Assembly (NCBI GenBank): GCA_007132095.1
Contig: SLPH01000064.1
Coordinates: forward strand, 1 to 59,878
DNA from: Syntrophomonadaceae bacterium
GTDB lineage: Bacteria; Bacillota; Dethiobacteria; DTU022
Reading direction: 5' to 3'
Length of the DNA stretch: 59,878 nt
Both the position numbers and the translations under genes were made by a program. This document shows positions 50,544-59,878 of this stretch, piece after piece. Positions within the stretch are counted from its first letter, which is position 1. Every line of letters starts with the position of its first letter. Under the pieces are notes generated by a model. It did no database searches and had not been told where the DNA came from. It saw nothing but the letters and a program-made list of their open reading frames with translations.

Positions 50544-51654
50544 ATGTTGAAAGAGTATCGTGAAGAACTGGATCTTCAAAAAGAAAGGCTTGCTGAAATG
50601 AGGGCTTCTCTTTGAATATGAGAAGAAGCTCGAAAAGCTGGCTAAAATAGAAAAACAATCTTCCGAGCCCGGTTTTTGGGACAACAGCAACCGGGCCCAG
50701 GAGTATATGAAAAAACAGGGCGCATTGAAAGAGCAGATCCGGCCTCTTCAGGAACTGGAAACGAAGATTGAAGAAGCTGAAGTCTTCATTGAATTGGCCT
50801 CAGAAGGCGCAGGTGAAGAAGGGGAGGCATTTTCCGAGGCGGCCCCGATCCTGGAAGATATTAAGGAAAACCTGGATAAAATTGAACTGCAAACCCTTTT
50901 GAGCGGAAGTTACGATTTTAATGATGCCATAGTATCGCTTCACCCGGGAGCCGGCGGCCTGGATTCGCAGGAATGGGCTGAGATGCTCCTTAGAATGTAT
51001 ACCCGGTGGTGTGAAGCTAAAGGGCTTAAGGTTGAACTTGCCGATCTGCTTTCTGATGACGAGGCCGGCATCAAAAGCGCTACAATTATTGTGCGCGGCT
51101 ATGCCGCCTACGGTTACCTTCAGGCTGAAAAGGGCGTGCACCGGATGATCCGGATATCTCCTTTCGACACTTCGCGCAGACGCCATACTTCTTTTGCTTC
51201 AGTAGATGTGATCCCGGAGGTAGTAGAAGAAGACTTTGTTATCGATCCGGATGACCTGAAGATCGACACCTACCGCTCAAGCGGGGCCGGCGGCCAGCAT
51301 GTTAACAAAACTGATTCGGCCGTTCGCATCACCCACCTTCCAACCGGCACAGTGGTCACCTGCCAGAACGATCGGTCGCAGCACAGCAACCGGCAGCAGG
51401 CGATGATGATTTTACAGGCTAAACTGGCTGAACTGAAAAGGCTTGAGCAGGCCGAAGAGATAAATGCGGAACGGGGGCACCAGAGAGAGATTGCCTGGGG
51501 CAGCCAGATTCGGACCTATACATTTCATCCTTTCACCCTGGTAAAAGATCATCGCACCGGGGTGGAAGTGGGCCAGGTAGACTCAGTTATGAATGGCAAC
51601 ATAGATCCTTTTATCGAGGCTTTCCTGCGCTGGAAAGCGCGCGGTAACGGCTAA
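50544..51654 (+). CDS. prfB: Peptide chain release factor 2, joined by programmed +1 frameshift at CTT TGA (50610-50615)
   Basis: Zero frame ...KERLAEMRASL* then +1 frame EYEKKLEKLAKIEKQSSEPGFWDNSNRAQEYMKKQG...; GGQ in YRSSGAGGQHVNKTDSAVRITH. Confidence 0.96.
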
Positions 51655-51864
51655 AAAGGGCTGCAGCGACAGGGCTTTGTTTGCCGACCGGCTCATATTA
51701 AAGTAATACACAGTTCCTTAATTCATTGTTTGGAAGGGGACAGGGTCTTCTGCTAATAATTTGCAAAATAAGTAAAAATATTATAATATAAAGTGCAAAG
51801 GATGCTCTACTTAAAGCGGTTTTTTGGAAGCTGCTGTAGGGTGCGCACAGAAAGGTTAGGCTGC

Positions 51865-52551
51865 ATGGTCGAAGCAAAAAATCTCAGCATGAAATACGGC
51901 CGCGGCGGGCAGTATGCCCTTGATGACGTCAGCTTTTTTATTGATCGCGGGGAGTTTGTTTTTTTTGTCGGATCGAGCGGTGCGGGTAAATCAACCTTGC
52001 TTAAACTGATCATCAGGGAGTTAAGGCCAACAGATGGGGTTTTGAAGGTGTTTGGCCGCAACGTAGGGCGGCTGCCAAGGCACAGGCTGCCGTATTTAAG
52101 GCGTAATATAGGGATGGTGTTCCAGGATTTTCGCTTGATGGATGAACGCAGCGCTGCCGAGAACGTCGCTTTTGCCATGATGGTTACCGGCGCTTCCCGG
52201 CGCGAAATAAGAAGACGGGTTCCCCATGTCCTCGGGTTGGTAGGGCTGCAGGATAAAGCAAAAAGCAGAATTTGCGATCTTTCAGGGGGCGAGCAGCAGC
52301 GAGTAGGAGTAGCCAGGGCTATCGCAAACAGGCCCGCTATGATTGTGGCAGACGAACCGACCGGAAACCTTGACCCCGGCACATCCCTTGATATTATGAA
52401 CCTGCTGCGGAGCATTAACCTGCGGGGCACTACAGTGCTTGTGGCGACGCATAACCGTGAAATAGTCGACCTGTTTAAAAAAAGGGTTATCTATCTCGAG
52501 AACGGGAAAGTTGTCCGTGACGAGCAAAAGGGGATTTACACCGGTGTTTAG
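51865..52551 (+). CDS. ftsE: Cell division ATP-binding protein FtsE
   Basis: FVGSSGAGKSTLLKLI, LSGGEQQRVGVARAIANRPAMIVADEPTGNLD; followed by ftsX. Confidence 0.94.
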   Translation: MVEAKNLSMKYGRGGQYALDDVSFFIDRGEFVFFVGSSGAGKSTLLKLIIRELRPTDGVLKVFGRNVGRLPRHRLPYLRRNIGMVFQDFRLMDERSAAENVAFAMMVTGASRREIRRRVPHVLGLVGLQDKAKSRICDLSGGEQQRVGVARAIANRPAMIVADEPTGNLDPGTSLDIMNLLRSINLRGTTVLVATHNREIVDLFKKRVIYLENGKVVRDEQKGIYTGV

Positions 52552-53431
52552 CAGCGGAATCTTTTACATCATCGGGGAAACATTAAAAGGTCTTTACCGC
52601 AACCGCTGGATGTGCCTGACATCTACGGGAGTTGTGGTTGTTACCCTGCTCATGCTCGGCCTGTTTATGCTGATCAACATGAACGTGGGCCACATAACAG
52701 AAACGGTTAAAGAGCAGGTAGAAATTGTTGTCTATATTGACGAATATGCTTCCCAGGCTACCGTTGACGATCTTAAACAGAGGCTTCAGGCGCACAGCGG
52801 ACTCAGGGAAGTCAGGTATGTATCCAGCACCGAGCACATGGATCGGTTACAAAAACAGCTGGGAGGCATGCTGGAAGGTTACGACAGCATGGAAGATAAC
52901 CCCCTTCTGGCTTCTTTTGAGCTGAGAACAAATGTGCCGGAAGACGTTCCTTCAATTGCTCTTGAGCTTGAAACTTACCCCGGCGTGGCCACGGTATTCT
53001 ATGGCCAGGGCTACGTGGAGGATCTCTTTGCCGTAACGGGTGTAATTCAGATAGTCGGGCTTTCCCTGATGGTTGGCCTGGCGATAACAGCCGTGTTTTT
53101 AATATCTCACACAATTAAGCTTACTGTAATGATGCGTAAAAGAGAGATTACAATTATGAAATATGTTGGCGCTACTAACTGGTTTATTCGCTGGCCTTTT
53201 TTGCTTGAAGGTTTGCTGATGGGTTTTACCGGGGCCGCCCTTCCCCTGGTCGCCCTCTATTTTATCTATGAATATGCCATTGAGTGGGCTGCTGTCAATA
53301 ATCTGCTCTTCTTAACCCTGCTTCCCCTGCAGGTTGTTATTTATGAAGTGGCTAAATACCTGGTACCGTTGGGGACAGGTTTGGGAATACTGGGCAGTTC
53401 TTTTTCAATGGGCCGTTTCTTAAAGGTTTAA
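52511..53431 (+). CDS. ftsX: Cell division permease-like protein FtsX; exact start uncertain
   Basis: Four TM segments, large extracellular loop, MMRKREITIMKYVGATNWFIRWPFLLEGLLMG. Confidence 0.92.
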   Translation: MSVTSKRGFTPVFSSGIFYIIGETLKGLYRNRWMCLTSTGVVVVTLLMLGLFMLINMNVGHITETVKEQVEIVVYIDEYASQATVDDLKQRLQAHSGLREVRYVSSTEHMDRLQKQLGGMLEGYDSMEDNPLLASFELRTNVPEDVPSIALELETYPGVATVFYGQGYVEDLFAVTGVIQIVGLSLMVGLAITAVFLISHTIKLTVMMRKREITIMKYVGATNWFIRWPFLLEGLLMGFTGAALPLVALYFIYEYAIEWAAVNNLLFLTLLPLQVVIYEVAKYLVPLGTGLGILGSSFSMGRFLKV

Positions 53432-53561
53432 TGTGGAACAAATGTACGCCGGCAGCCAGGCCCGATCTTTTTTAATGACTACCTGAATGCTGACGGACTA
53501 TAAAGAAAGCGGATCAAGATTATATAGAAATATATAGAATTCCCGGGGAGGAAAACATGGG

Positions 53562-54758
53562 ATGATTAGCCGGGTAGGTTCAAAACTTATTCTGTTAATG
53601 GCGCTCCTGTTCCTAATTAGTTTCTGCGCTTTGCCTGTCTTTGCCAATATCCATGAGACAATTGAAGAAAAGCAAAAAGAACTGGAAGGTGTAGAACAGC
53701 GCCGCGAAGACGAAAAAAGCGCGCTCCAACAGCGCTTAAACCGTGAAGCGGCCCTGAAAGAAGAGCTTCTTGCCATTGAAAACAGGCAAATTGATTTGCG
53801 GCGCGAGCTTGAACGCCTCGTTGGCGAGATCGCCGTTGTTGAAGACGAAATCGCCCAGGCCGAAAAAGAGCTGGCAGAAGCGGAAGAGCAGCTTGGCTAC
53901 CAGGAAGATTTACTTAAAATGAGATTGCGCGCTATCCAGCAGCATGGTGTCGTCACCTACCTGGAAGTCTTGTTTGAAGCCGAAAGCTTCTCTGATTTTC
54001 TGACCAGGCTTCATAATTTAAGCCTGATAGCCTCTAATGATTTGCGGCTTATTGAAGAAATCCAGGCAATTAAGAGGATGATTGAAGAATGGCGTGATGA
54101 GCTTCAGGAGAAACGCGATCACCTTGTGTCGATGCGCCAGCAGGTAGTGGACAGGGAAGCCGAGCTCGAAAGGGCCGCTGAAGAGCGGGTTATCGTCTTG
54201 GCTGAACTGGAGCAGGAGATTTCTTTGAATCTTAAAGCGATCCAGGACCTTGAGCGGGAAGCCCAGGAACTGGATAACATGATCCGCCGCCTGATTGCTG
54301 AAGCGAGCCAGTTTTCCGGGATTTCCGGATCACTGCAATATCCTATCGAAGCTCCTACCTGGGTATCTTCAGGATACGGCTGGCGCCGGGATCCTTTCAG
54401 CGGCGCCCAGGCCTGGCATGGCGGGATAGATATTGCTCCTCACCATGGGGCTGCAAACTATATTTTAGCTGCTGAAGCAGGAAAAGTAATATTCTCCGGT
54501 TGGAATGGCGGTTACGGCAACTGTATTATGATCGATCACGGCGGGGGGACGGTTACCCTGTATGCTCACATGAGCAGCCTGTTGGTGCAGGCCGGCGATA
54601 TTGTCGCGCGCGGCCAGCGCATTGCCCGGGCCGGGACGACAGGGTATAGCACCGGTGTGCACCTGCATTTTGAGGTCAGGGAGTACGAGAAGCCGGCTAT
54701 TCGCAGCTTCCCCAGCGGAGCGGCGGATCATCGTTATAATCCTTCGGGCTATTTTTAG
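53562..54758 (+). CDS. EnvC-like murein hydrolase activator (coiled coil + M23 peptidase domain)
   Basis: Signal peptide, long coiled coil, WHGGIDIAPHHGAANYILAAEAGKVIFSGWNGGYGNCIMIDHGGG, HLHFEVRE. Confidence 0.92.
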   Translation: MISRVGSKLILLMALLFLISFCALPVFANIHETIEEKQKELEGVEQRREDEKSALQQRLNREAALKEELLAIENRQIDLRRELERLVGEIAVVEDEIAQAEKELAEAEEQLGYQEDLLKMRLRAIQQHGVVTYLEVLFEAESFSDFLTRLHNLSLIASNDLRLIEEIQAIKRMIEEWRDELQEKRDHLVSMRQQVVDREAELERAAEERVIVLAELEQEISLNLKAIQDLEREAQELDNMIRRLIAEASQFSGISGSLQYPIEAPTWVSSGYGWRRDPFSGAQAWHGGIDIAPHHGAANYILAAEAGKVIFSGWNGGYGNCIMIDHGGGTVTLYAHMSSLLVQAGDIVARGQRIARAGTTGYSTGVHLHFEVREYEKPAIRSFPSGAADHRYNPSGYF

Positions 54759-54871
54759 CTATTAATCTCTTAAATTGTTTTTATGTTATTATAAGGGGGT
54801 GGCAGGCTTGATATTAGAGGCTGACACCTCTTTTATATTCCTGCCTTTAGCTAAAACAGGGGATGATAATA

Positions 54872-56371
54872 ATGGAAACAGCAAGTAAGAATAATATAAA
54901 AGTATTGGTGGTTATATTTGCCGCCCTATTGATCATGACCAATGCGGCAAATTATTTTCTGGTAAGCTCCGGTACGCTTGGCGCTTTTGGCGGGAGTGAA
55001 ACTGAAGCGGAAGAGCCAACCCGGGTAATCAGGTATGATCCCGATCGGTATGTTTACGATGCCGAAACAGCCCTGATCTGGGAGACTATCGACGTTCTAA
55101 CAAAAAAACATTACAGCCCGGTGGATTTGCCTGTGCTTGTCGAAGGGGCGGTCAGGGGGATGCTTCAGAGCGTAGGCGATCCCTATGCCCAGTTCTACTC
55201 CCCGGAAGATCTGGAGGAATTTATTCTTGACACCAGGGGTACATATGGCGGTATCGGGGTCAGGATTATTGAAGTTGAACCCTACGTTGTCGTTTTCGAA
55301 ACGATGCCCGGTACTCCGGCAGAAAGAAGCAATCTCAACCCGGGGGATCGGATTATCGCAGCCGATGGGCACGACCTGATCGGCGAGGGTGTTACAAGGG
55401 CGGTTGAAATACTGCGCGGCCCGGAGAACACTTCCGTTGAAGTTGAAATAGTAAGACCCGGTTCCGATGAACCAATAAAAGTGATGGTTGACCGCGAAGA
55501 AATTGTGGTGCCTACAGTGGCCAGTGAAATGCTGAGCGATGGGTTGGGCTACATTTCTCTCAACGGGTTCGACAGTAACACGGCGGCCGAGTTTGGGCGC
55601 CGGCTGAGTAGTTTAGAGCAGCAGGGTCTGGAAAAAGGCTTGATTCTCGACCTGCGCAATAATCACGGCGGTCTTGTTGACCAGGCTATCGAGGTGGCCG
55701 AACACCTGGTGCCGGAAGGCGAAATAGCCAGTGTAATCGGAGGAGAGGGCGAAGTCTTGCGTACCTACTATTCCAGGGCGGTTGGAAAAACCTACCCGAT
55801 TGTTGTTTTGATCAATGAAGAGTCGGCCAGCGCCTCAGAGCTTCTCGCAGGCGCCCTGCAGGATAGCGGTGCGGCACTTCTTGTCGGTAAAACAACCTTC
55901 GGTAAGGCTTCGGTTCAGAACCTGGAGTACCTGCCTGGAAACTATGGGTTGTTAATCACCGTCGCTCGTTATTTTACCCCCTCCGGACATGATATTCATG
56001 AGCACGGCATCAGTCCTGATTTTGAAGTCGAAATGTCGGAAGCGCTGCGCTACTACCGCTACTTCTTTCCCGGCCGCTTAGAACGCGGTTCTTACGGTCC
56101 TGAAGTTGAGATGCTGCAGGTGATGTTAAACCAGATCGGTTATGAAGTTGAAGACAGCGGGTATTTTGATCAGCTCACCGCTGACGCGCTGGCCGAATTT
56201 CAGGAGGCAAACGATCTCAGGGCAACGGGAGAATTTGACGATAGAACCTGGTTGGTCCTCAGGGTGGCTCTTGATGAAGCGCTCTGGCGTGACGATGAAC
56301 AGCTTAATTATGCGATAGAGCTGATCGGAAAACCGGGGCTCTTTACCATAACGGGAGGCAATAACCAGTAA
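54872..56371 (+). CDS. Carboxy-terminal processing protease CtpA/CtpB (S41) with PDZ and peptidoglycan-binding domain
   Basis: GTYGGIGVRI, GLILDLRNNHGGLVDQAIEVAE, VLINEESASASELLAGALQD, TFGKASVQ; C-terminal PG_binding_1-like region. Confidence 0.94.
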   Translation: METASKNNIKVLVVIFAALLIMTNAANYFLVSSGTLGAFGGSETEAEEPTRVIRYDPDRYVYDAETALIWETIDVLTKKHYSPVDLPVLVEGAVRGMLQSVGDPYAQFYSPEDLEEFILDTRGTYGGIGVRIIEVEPYVVVFETMPGTPAERSNLNPGDRIIAADGHDLIGEGVTRAVEILRGPENTSVEVEIVRPGSDEPIKVMVDREEIVVPTVASEMLSDGLGYISLNGFDSNTAAEFGRRLSSLEQQGLEKGLILDLRNNHGGLVDQAIEVAEHLVPEGEIASVIGGEGEVLRTYYSRAVGKTYPIVVLINEESASASELLAGALQDSGAALLVGKTTFGKASVQNLEYLPGNYGLLITVARYFTPSGHDIHEHGISPDFEVEMSEALRYYRYFFPGRLERGSYGPEVEMLQVMLNQIGYEVEDSGYFDQLTADALAEFQEANDLRATGEFDDRTWLVLRVALDEALWRDDEQLNYAIELIGKPGLFTITGGNNQ

Positions 56372-57760
56372 ATGCAGCTTTTTATTGAACTGGGTCAGAT
56401 ATTCATCTATTCCTTTGCCCTGGCGGTATTTATGCCCGTATTCTGGGTTGTTCTCTTCCTGGTTTTCATGCAGTATCGACGCCTTGCCGCCAATGAAGAA
56501 AAGCTCTTTGGCAGAGTGATAAACCCGATTGGCAGGCAGATGCTTGCTGCCCTGGGGTACGGAATCATCGGGGGTTTTATTGCCAGCGCAATTCTAGTCC
56601 TGCTGGGGCTCTCCCTGGAGCAGATCGGGCTTTATTTTATCTGGCCCGTGGCCCTCCTGCTTCTGCTCATCAATCCCAGGTATCTTTGTTTTTCATATGC
56701 CGGCGGTATTGTTGCTGTAACGGTCCTCATAGTTCGGCATATAATTGCGCCCCTGTTCCCGGGCCTGGGTGATACCGTGGTTGTTGAAGCGCTTTTGAAT
56801 ATCCACATACCGGCTCTTTTAGTCCTAATCGGCTTGCTTCACCTGGTTGAAGCGCTGCTTATCTATATTGACGGAACGAGAGGCAGCAGTCCGGTATACC
56901 TGAAAATGGATAGCGGTGAAGTAGTCGGCGCTTTCAGCCTGCAAAGGTTTTGGCCCATCCCGCTGGTTGCGCTCCTGGTCTCCCTAGTGTTTCAGACTGA
57001 TATCATGGGCGTTACCATGCCTGAATGGTGGCCAGTTTTGCAATCTGCGCTAGAGCCCGGACCGGGGCAGAGCCTGCAGTATATGGCTGTCCCGGTTGCA
57101 GCGGGTCTGGGCTATGCGGATATGGCCCTGACATCTAAACCTGAAGCCCGGACAAAATACACGGCCAGGCAGCTGGCCGTGTACAGCGTGATTCTCCTGG
57201 TGGTTGCGATTGGGTCCGAATTTTATGGCTGGCTGGTGCTGCCCGGGGTAATTTTTGCTCCTGTCGGTCACGAGCTCTTAATTCTTTATGGTAAAAAGAA
57301 AGAGCGCTCAGAGAAACTGCTCTACAGGTCTCCGGAAAGTGGCGTTAAATTGATGATGGTTCTTCCCGGCACTATTGCTTTCGATGCCGGCCTGCAGGAA
57401 GATGATCTGATTACAGAGATTAATGGCGTTGCAGTTAACAGTAGCTCAGAGCTTATGGATAAGATTGAGGAAAGCTATTTTATGGTATTGATTCGGGGTT
57501 GGCGTCGTGGACAGCAATTTTCTGCAGTTATGCGCAAACGAGCGCAGCAGCCGGGTGATGAGAAAGAGCTGTTCCGCAGGAGCCTGATGAAGCATTCTGC
57601 CTATGCTTTGCCGCATAGAAGCGCAGAATTGGGCCTGATCCCAGTTCCTGATCACGATTCCAAGGTCTATTTCGAGATCAAAAAAAGCAACCCTTTCGCC
57701 TTTATCAGGCGCTTCGCCGGCCGGGTTAAAACAATGGTTGGCATAAACAGGGCTGGATAG
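56372..57760 (+). CDS. Multi-TM protein with C-terminal PDZ domain (MinJ-like by architecture and position)
   Basis: Multiple TM helices then a PDZ-like segment (GVKLMMVLPGTIAFDAGLQEDDLITEINGVAVNSSSELMDKI); between ctpA and uvrB, as minJ is in Bacillus. Confidence 0.7.
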   Translation: MQLFIELGQIFIYSFALAVFMPVFWVVLFLVFMQYRRLAANEEKLFGRVINPIGRQMLAALGYGIIGGFIASAILVLLGLSLEQIGLYFIWPVALLLLLINPRYLCFSYAGGIVAVTVLIVRHIIAPLFPGLGDTVVVEALLNIHIPALLVLIGLLHLVEALLIYIDGTRGSSPVYLKMDSGEVVGAFSLQRFWPIPLVALLVSLVFQTDIMGVTMPEWWPVLQSALEPGPGQSLQYMAVPVAAGLGYADMALTSKPEARTKYTARQLAVYSVILLVVAIGSEFYGWLVLPGVIFAPVGHELLILYGKKKERSEKLLYRSPESGVKLMMVLPGTIAFDAGLQEDDLITEINGVAVNSSSELMDKIEESYFMVLIRGWRRGQQFSAVMRKRAQQPGDEKELFRRSLMKHSAYALPHRSAELGLIPVPDHDSKVYFEIKKSNPFAFIRRFAGRVKTMVGINRAG

Positions 57761-57772
57761 GTGGGGCAATAA

Positions 57773-58336
57773 TTGCTGGCAGCGGCTTTTGCAGCTTTTC
57801 TCACTGTATTTATCGCCGAAATAGGTGATAAAACCCAACTGGTGTCGCTCTCAATGGCTTGCCGTTACCCGCCCCTGCAGGTTTTGGGGGGAGCTATGCT
57901 GGCCCTGGCCCTTGTTTTTGGTATCGGCATCGGGGCTGGTGCGTTGATCTATTCCGCTGTGCCTCACAGCCTGCTAAAAGTGCTTTCAGGGGCCATGTTT
58001 ATTATTATTGGGCTGGTATCCCTTTTAAACCGCTCGGGCGATAAAGTTGAAGCTGCCTGTGATCAGAACGGCAGGGGCTTTTACCAGACCCTGCTCATGG
58101 TCTTCGTGGCAGAATTTGGGGATAAGTCGCAGCTTGCTGTTATTTTGCTCGTAGCCGGAATGGGTTTCCCGCTGGCGGTTTTTTGCGGAGCGATGCTGGC
58201 CCTTTTTATAAATCATGTGCTGGCCGTCTACCTGGGGGCCCGCTTTCTAAGCCGGTTGAACCCGCAATACTTGAAATACGGAACAGCTGCTCTCTTTTTC
58301 CTCGTCGGTATCGCCGTTTTGACCCTTGATATTTAA
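57773..58336 (+). CDS. GDT1/TMEM165 (UPF0016) family membrane protein
   Basis: Two copies of the E-x-G-D-K-[TS] motif: VFIAEIGDKTQLVSL and VFVAEFGDKSQLAVI. Confidence 0.92.
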   Translation: MLAAAFAAFLTVFIAEIGDKTQLVSLSMACRYPPLQVLGGAMLALALVFGIGIGAGALIYSAVPHSLLKVLSGAMFIIIGLVSLLNRSGDKVEAACDQNGRGFYQTLLMVFVAEFGDKSQLAVILLVAGMGFPLAVFCGAMLALFINHVLAVYLGARFLSRLNPQYLKYGTAALFFLVGIAVLTLDI

Positions 58337-58430
58337 ACCCCCGGAAAAACAGATGTGCTATAATTATTAATCGAGACCGTTTCCGGTTTGTACCCCGGTT
58401 CGGTCGGTTATCTTTAGTGGAGGCGGGTTC

Positions 58431-59878
58431 TTGAGAAAAGATAATAAGTTCAAAATTAAGTCTGGCTTTCAGCCCGCGGGCGACCAGCCGGAGGCAATTG
58501 CGGCCCTGGTAGAAGGATTAAGCCGGGGCTGTAGCTACCAGACCCTGCTCGGTGTGACAGGTTCGGGTAAGACATTTTCCATTGCCAATGTAATTGAAAA
58601 AGTACAGCGACCGGCTCTCGTAATCGCTCCAAACAAGATTCTTGCTGCCCAGCTTTGCAGCGAGTTTAAAGAGCTCTTTCCCGATAATGCCGTGGAGTAT
58701 TTCATTAGCTATTATGATTATTACCAGCCCGAGGCCTACCTGCCTCACTCAGACACCTATATTGAAAAAGACTCATCGATCAATGATGAGATCGATAAAC
58801 TGCGTCATTCGGCTACCAGCTCTCTTTTTGAGCGTCGCGATGTTATTATTGTGGCCAGTGTTTCCTGTATATACGGTCTCGGTTCGCCGGAAGAGTATGG
58901 AGAGCAGGTTCTCTCCCTCCGCCCGGGGCAGGCTATCAGCCGGGATCAAATTATCGAGCGCCTGGTTGAAATTCACTATCAGCGGAACGAAATTGACTTC
59001 CACAGGGGCACTTTTAGAGCCAGGGGCGATGTTCTTGAAATAATCCCCGCCTCTTTTTCAGAGGCAGCCCTGCGGGTTGAACTGTTTGGCGATGAAATTG
59101 AGCGCCTCAGGGAGATAGATCTGGTTAGCGGCAAGGTGCTCGGCGATCGCAGCCACGCGGCTATATTTCCGGCGACTCACTACGTTACCGCTCCCGATCA
59201 GCTGAAAAGAGCAATTGCCGACATTGAAATGGAGCTTCAGCAGCAGCTGGCCCTCTTTAAGAGCGAAGGCCGTATCCTGGAAGCGCAACGTCTGGAGCAG
59301 CGTACCGTTTATGACCTGGAAATGCTTCAGGAGATTGGGTTTTGCAGCGGGATTGAGAACTATTCGCGTCATCTTGACGGCCGCCCGCCGGGCAGCCGTC
59401 CCTTTACCCTGATCGACTACTTTCCGGAAGATTATGTTGTAATCATTGACGAGTCGCATGTTACGATTCCTCAGATTAATGGCATGTATAAGGGAGACTT
59501 CACGAGAAAGAGCACTTTGGTTGAACACGGCTTCAGGCTGCCTTCCGCGCTTGATAACCGACCGCTCAAATTTGAAGAGTTCGAGGCTCTTGTGCAGCAA
59601 ACTATATTTGTATCCGCTACACCGGGCCCCTGGGAACAAGAACACGGTGAGCAGGTGGTGGAGCAGATTATCCGCCCGACGGGGCTGGTGGATCCGATTG
59701 TAGAAGTCCGCCCGGCAGAAGGGCAGGTAGATGATCTGTACGGTGAGATCAGATCCAGGGCTGACGCAGATCAGCGGGTGCTGGTAACAACCATGACCAA
59801 ACGCATGGCGGAAGATTTAACTGATTATTACCGGGATATGGGGATCAAAGTACGCTACATGCATTCCGATATAGGAGC
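58431..59878 (+). CDS. uvrB: Excinuclease ABC subunit B, 3' truncated by window edge
   Basis: [82 protein letters not shown]. Absent from the ORF track because no stop lies in the window. TTG start. Confidence 0.96.
   Translation, partial: MRKDNKFKIKSGFQPAGDQPEAIAALVEGLSRGCSYQTLLGVTGSGKTFSIANVIEKVQRPALVIAPNKILAAQLCSEFKELFPDNAVEYFISYYDYYQPEAYLPHSDTYIEKDSSINDEIDKLRHSATSSLFERRDVIIVASVSCIYGLGSPEEYGEQVLSLRPGQAISRDQIIERLVEIHYQRNEIDFHRGTFRARGDVLEIIPASFSEAALRVELFGDEIERLREIDLVSGKVLGDRSHAAIFPATHYVTAPDQLKRAIADIEMELQQQLALFKSEGRILEAQRLEQRTVYDLEMLQEIGFCSGIENYSRHLDGRPPGSRPFTLIDYFPEDYVVIIDESHVTIPQINGMYKGDFTRKSTLVEHGFRLPSALDNRPLKFEEFEALVQQTIFVSATPGPWEQEHGEQVVEQIIRPTGLVDPIVEVRPAEGQVDDLYGEIRSRADADQRVLVTTMTKRMAEDLTDYYRDMGIKVRYMHSDIG

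Noticed and set aside
51807-52430. 207-aa minus-strand ORF opposite ftsE
   Set aside because: Low-complexity Ser/Arg-rich product, antisense to ftsE; shadow ORF.
59058-59645. 195-aa minus-strand ORF opposite uvrB
   Set aside because: uvrB continues through the region in another frame and was missed by the track only because it runs off the window.

Overview
The window is about 60 kb of a Firmicutes (Clostridia-like) chromosome. It is almost entirely coding, nearly all on the + strand, and I saw no mobile elements, phage genes or CRISPR arrays. Left to right: the C-terminus of an unidentified protein; walR-walK-yycH-yycI-murA-htrA; phosphatase-superfamily and metallo-beta-lactamase-fold enzymes; a Na+/Ca2+ exchanger; rho-rpmE-prfA-prmC; nikR (- strand); Na/Pi cotransporter; tsaC-ywlE-rpiB-glyA-upp-comEB; a complete V/A-type ATPase operon (G/H,I,K,E,C,F,A,B,D); a PHP protein; gap; a three-gene DUF39 / NIL-ferredoxin / UPF0280 cassette (predicted homocysteine synthesis from sulfide); gamma-carbonic anhydrase; tRNA-Thr(CGT); a UPF0173 hydrolase; a MoxR-VWA(CoxE-like)-CooC cluster; a phosphoribosyltransferase; fabZ; a SAM-I riboswitch plus metK; recD2-comFC-hpf-unknown-secA-prfB (programmed +1 frameshift); ftsE-ftsX-envC-like-ctpA-minJ-like; a GDT1-family protein; and a truncated uvrB at the right edge. 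The best candidates for less-described biology are: (1) the homocysteine cassette; (2) a V/A-ATPase, with a Na+-site signature in its K subunit, at the locus where Firmicutes usually carry the F-ATPase; (3) an AAA+/VWA pair next to a CooC-type nickel-insertion ATPase, with no CODH/ACS gene in the window; (4) genes whose conserved N-termini have no canonical start codon (walK, fabZ). All calls come from reading the sequence and supplied translations; no database search was run.
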